Source: DATKZS01 sp035527835 [NCBI: bacterium]
GTDB lineage: Bacteria > RBG-13-61-14
Direction: 5' to 3'
Length of the DNA: 30,442 nucleotides
Assembly: GCA_035527835.1 (NCBI GenBank)
Contig: DATKZS010000236.1
Coordinates: forward strand, 1 to 30,442
In this document: positions 29,801-30,442 of the stretch, one piece after another
Layout: the number at the start of each line of letters is the position of its first letter
Numbering within the stretch: the stretch's first letter is position 1
Notes under the pieces: generated by a model
The model's input: the letters and a program-made list of their open reading frames with translations, nothing else
Databases searched by the model: none
What the model was told of the DNA's origin: nothing
Program-made: the position numbers and the translations under genes

Positions 29801-30442
29801 CCAACGCCGGCGAGGTGGGCCAGGTGAGTCACATATTCTCCGGGCTCGGCCACGGGCACGGTGAGGGAGGCCTGGCCGTTGGCGTCAGTTAACAGCACGG
29901 TTTCATCGGACTCGAACACGACGGGGATGCCAGCCTCCTCGACCGCCGTAGCTCCGGCCATGACCTGGACCACCATGGGGTCGGTTTCGCTCTGGGTCCG
30001 GGGGTCTATGACCTGGTTATTGCCGGAAACGACGGAGAGGCCGTCACCGCCCATCAGGTCAGTGTGATCGAAAACCGAGATGCTGAAGTAGGACTCCGGC
30101 GTTGCCGAGGCCACAAGGGTATAGGCGCCGGTCGCGGGGAGTGAGGTGTCGCCGTCAAACGCGCTGATGAGAAGACCGCTGCCGTAGCTCTCGGAGCTTG
30201 GACTGAGTTCAGTCCCGTCTGGCGCGATCAGGCCCAGGGAAGGAGTGCCGGACACTGTATCGCCGTAATAGTCCAAGAGCTGCACCCGGACCTCCAGGGC
30301 CATCCCCGCATCGGCCTCCAGCGAGAACATGCCCCGTCCCGTCCCGGTATGGCCCAGTCCCAAAGTGTCGGAATCAAGCGCAAGCAAGGCCAACTGATCG
30401 CCAATGTCCTCCATCATCGCTCCGCCCGTGTCTCCGTCATAG
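26884..30442 (-). CDS. Giant surface-type protein with Ig-like domains and a transglutaminase-like C-terminus (5' end outside window)
   Basis: 1185 residues are visible and the frame is open at the right edge, so the N-terminus is missing. The first half (about residues 1-380) has Ig-like beta domains, for example the GIPVVFESD, TDANGQASLTV, PGEYVT order typical of invasin-like Big_1 domains. A long beta-rich, Asp/Ser-rich middle follows. Near the C-terminus ADCKEYNSITNFMLKSIGVD (Cys1072), FVEHYVNEY (His1122) and RYVYDAML (Asp1139) follow the Cys-His-Asp order of transglutaminase-like cysteine enzymes. G+C falls from 40 of 60 at 29821-29880 to 21 of 60 at 27301-27360 within this one gene. The protein is likely exported and may act on other surfaces or cells. 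The catalytic reading is inference. Confidence 0.75.
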   Translation of the reverse strand, partial: YDGDTGGAMMEDIGDQLALLALDSDTLGLGHTGTGRGMFSLEADAGMALEVRVQLLDYYGDTVSGTPSLGLIAPDGTELSPSSESYGSGLLISAFDGDTSLPATGAYTLVASATPESYFSISVFDHTDLMGGDGLSVVSGNNQVIDPRTQSETDPMVVQVMAGATAVEEAGIPVVFESDETVLLTDANGQASLTVPVAEPGEYVTHLAHLAGVGAGYVQFSAYSEDVQEVEGDSIQGIFHLDFGANPVDGVAGGTISIPLKARNNIYGLAPDGSTVMVTIAEDNPGYFDGGLKYKLFTLNASGSTVVTINVGDSIDCDGCRAEAVQRKTEDPFKSMANIYELRAVAYTPDGDTVSDIFEKARAFAGEPAALSIINKEALVECYYGYAFIGLPAGNWLCWTPQPDSIVVVEDVYGNPVANQKVNISSNYSTLNDLNIIYSSGIIHPTIYDDSLNWQSDISLSTDTSGFVFFIWVMYDIPEEINTLDVVADGYPSLEDSCTLTGMDFTGWWSTGSVTILRGVFNESNPWRMSDTTQGQEVWRVIPYPYPVRLFKMVSVSEGNSIWLKAEPFSDEHYSLKLKNYYGTGRVAADPWDIGLPETGSSVTVAFSSTTDQAMAYWAPGYSGNYSRLYYQLFKDAQMIINTYYSFNKNGDTLISAQVISKDGSSRSLEDGGIALTSEQEIKVSLHNTLDLDWWLKVESEPFGNGADAFDWTQIQDYETSGSYKYFLVPAQTDRIVDLIFREDASGADVKLSAVYSRTLWTERNEPYGPPDEDNEDIPFEELEFRVGSVKIKQIDVMRDVWASGVREIDLYNGLGAKDVPDPEWIRHAREIMPTHEHYGDSITAPTAVLKGEKLSFKVEYECSGLDSFDLGAVCDGTTSSNSCPYGDVASQSINCGILSQLYPYEVLYSDTSVSTVMASMNHYKWQVSDIDYGNTSLTGNTIEIEETYHRIYSLHEHPLDYSLDTFIDWLVPLELSFSLLDACDSDYSTPDGIRACITKGAFNSWWMVSDSLYFSKSPRQLDYGATKLPTDTVKYSDFTRAPYLFSYFRFDLTNFIVDLTYPSQSAIGADCKEYNSITNFMLKSIGVDMNSRHFDTYHSDDFVFSGVISPDSIVDTSFVEHYVNEYPAGSYDTRYVYDAMLKYKDGEDYYYFIGNFSERQYADIMGVNVESIWQNLPVIYGRVY

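Overview
The window is GC-rich (many coding lines are 60-68% G+C). It comes from a didermic bacterium: it has an Rnf complex, type II secretion inner-membrane genes and several exported proteins. The rnfCDGEAB order, a twelve-heme cytochrome next to it, two radical SAM enzymes and an iron-sulfur flavoprotein point to an anaerobe, perhaps related to Desulfobacterota. No rRNA or marker gene is present, so the lineage is an inference.

Layout. 1-8243: a multiheme cytochrome c (minus strand, 3' end outside the window), a divergent rseC-like gene, then rnfB-A-E-G-D-C on the minus strand, transcribed from C to B. RnfB is fused to a complete GltD-like flavoprotein. RnfD lacks the usual covalent-FMN motif, and RnfC has Ser in place of one cluster cysteine. 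8511-11687: a divergent promoter drives gspL-gspM-gspN with ATGA overlaps. 11946-13911: an iron-sulfur flavoprotein and a B12-type radical SAM protein form a pair. 13936-17740 (minus): two GH63/mannosylglycerate-hydrolase-like exported enzymes with a VapBC-type toxin-antitoxin module between them. 18186-19805 (minus): a secreted type B carboxylesterase. 20324-23353: a TetR regulator with a perfect 15-bp inverted-repeat operator, a His-rich four-helix membrane protein and an oleate-hydratase-family flavoprotein. 23660-25708: an atypical radical SAM protein and an exported SRPBCC-like protein. 26306-30442 (minus): a very large surface-type protein, open at the right edge, whose base composition falls from about 67% to 22-35% G+C toward its 3' end, followed by a small AT-rich membrane-protein gene 14 bp downstream.

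The intergenic space is packed with long hairpin repeats of several families: A at 1634 and 11767, B at 17784 and 23365, C at 24988, D at 6799, E at 1066, F/G/H at 19923-20246, and I at 25995. In families A to E each arm is an array of 7- to 10-bp units. Families A and B each occur twice, in opposite orientations. No tRNA, rRNA, CRISPR array or intact transposase gene was seen.

How the genes may work together. The Rnf complex would couple ferredoxin and a pyridine nucleotide to an ion gradient. The RnfB fusion adds a second pyridine-nucleotide site, and the cytochrome could pass electrons to or from the periplasm. GspLMN would export proteins such as the esterase, the glycoside hydrolases or the large surface protein.
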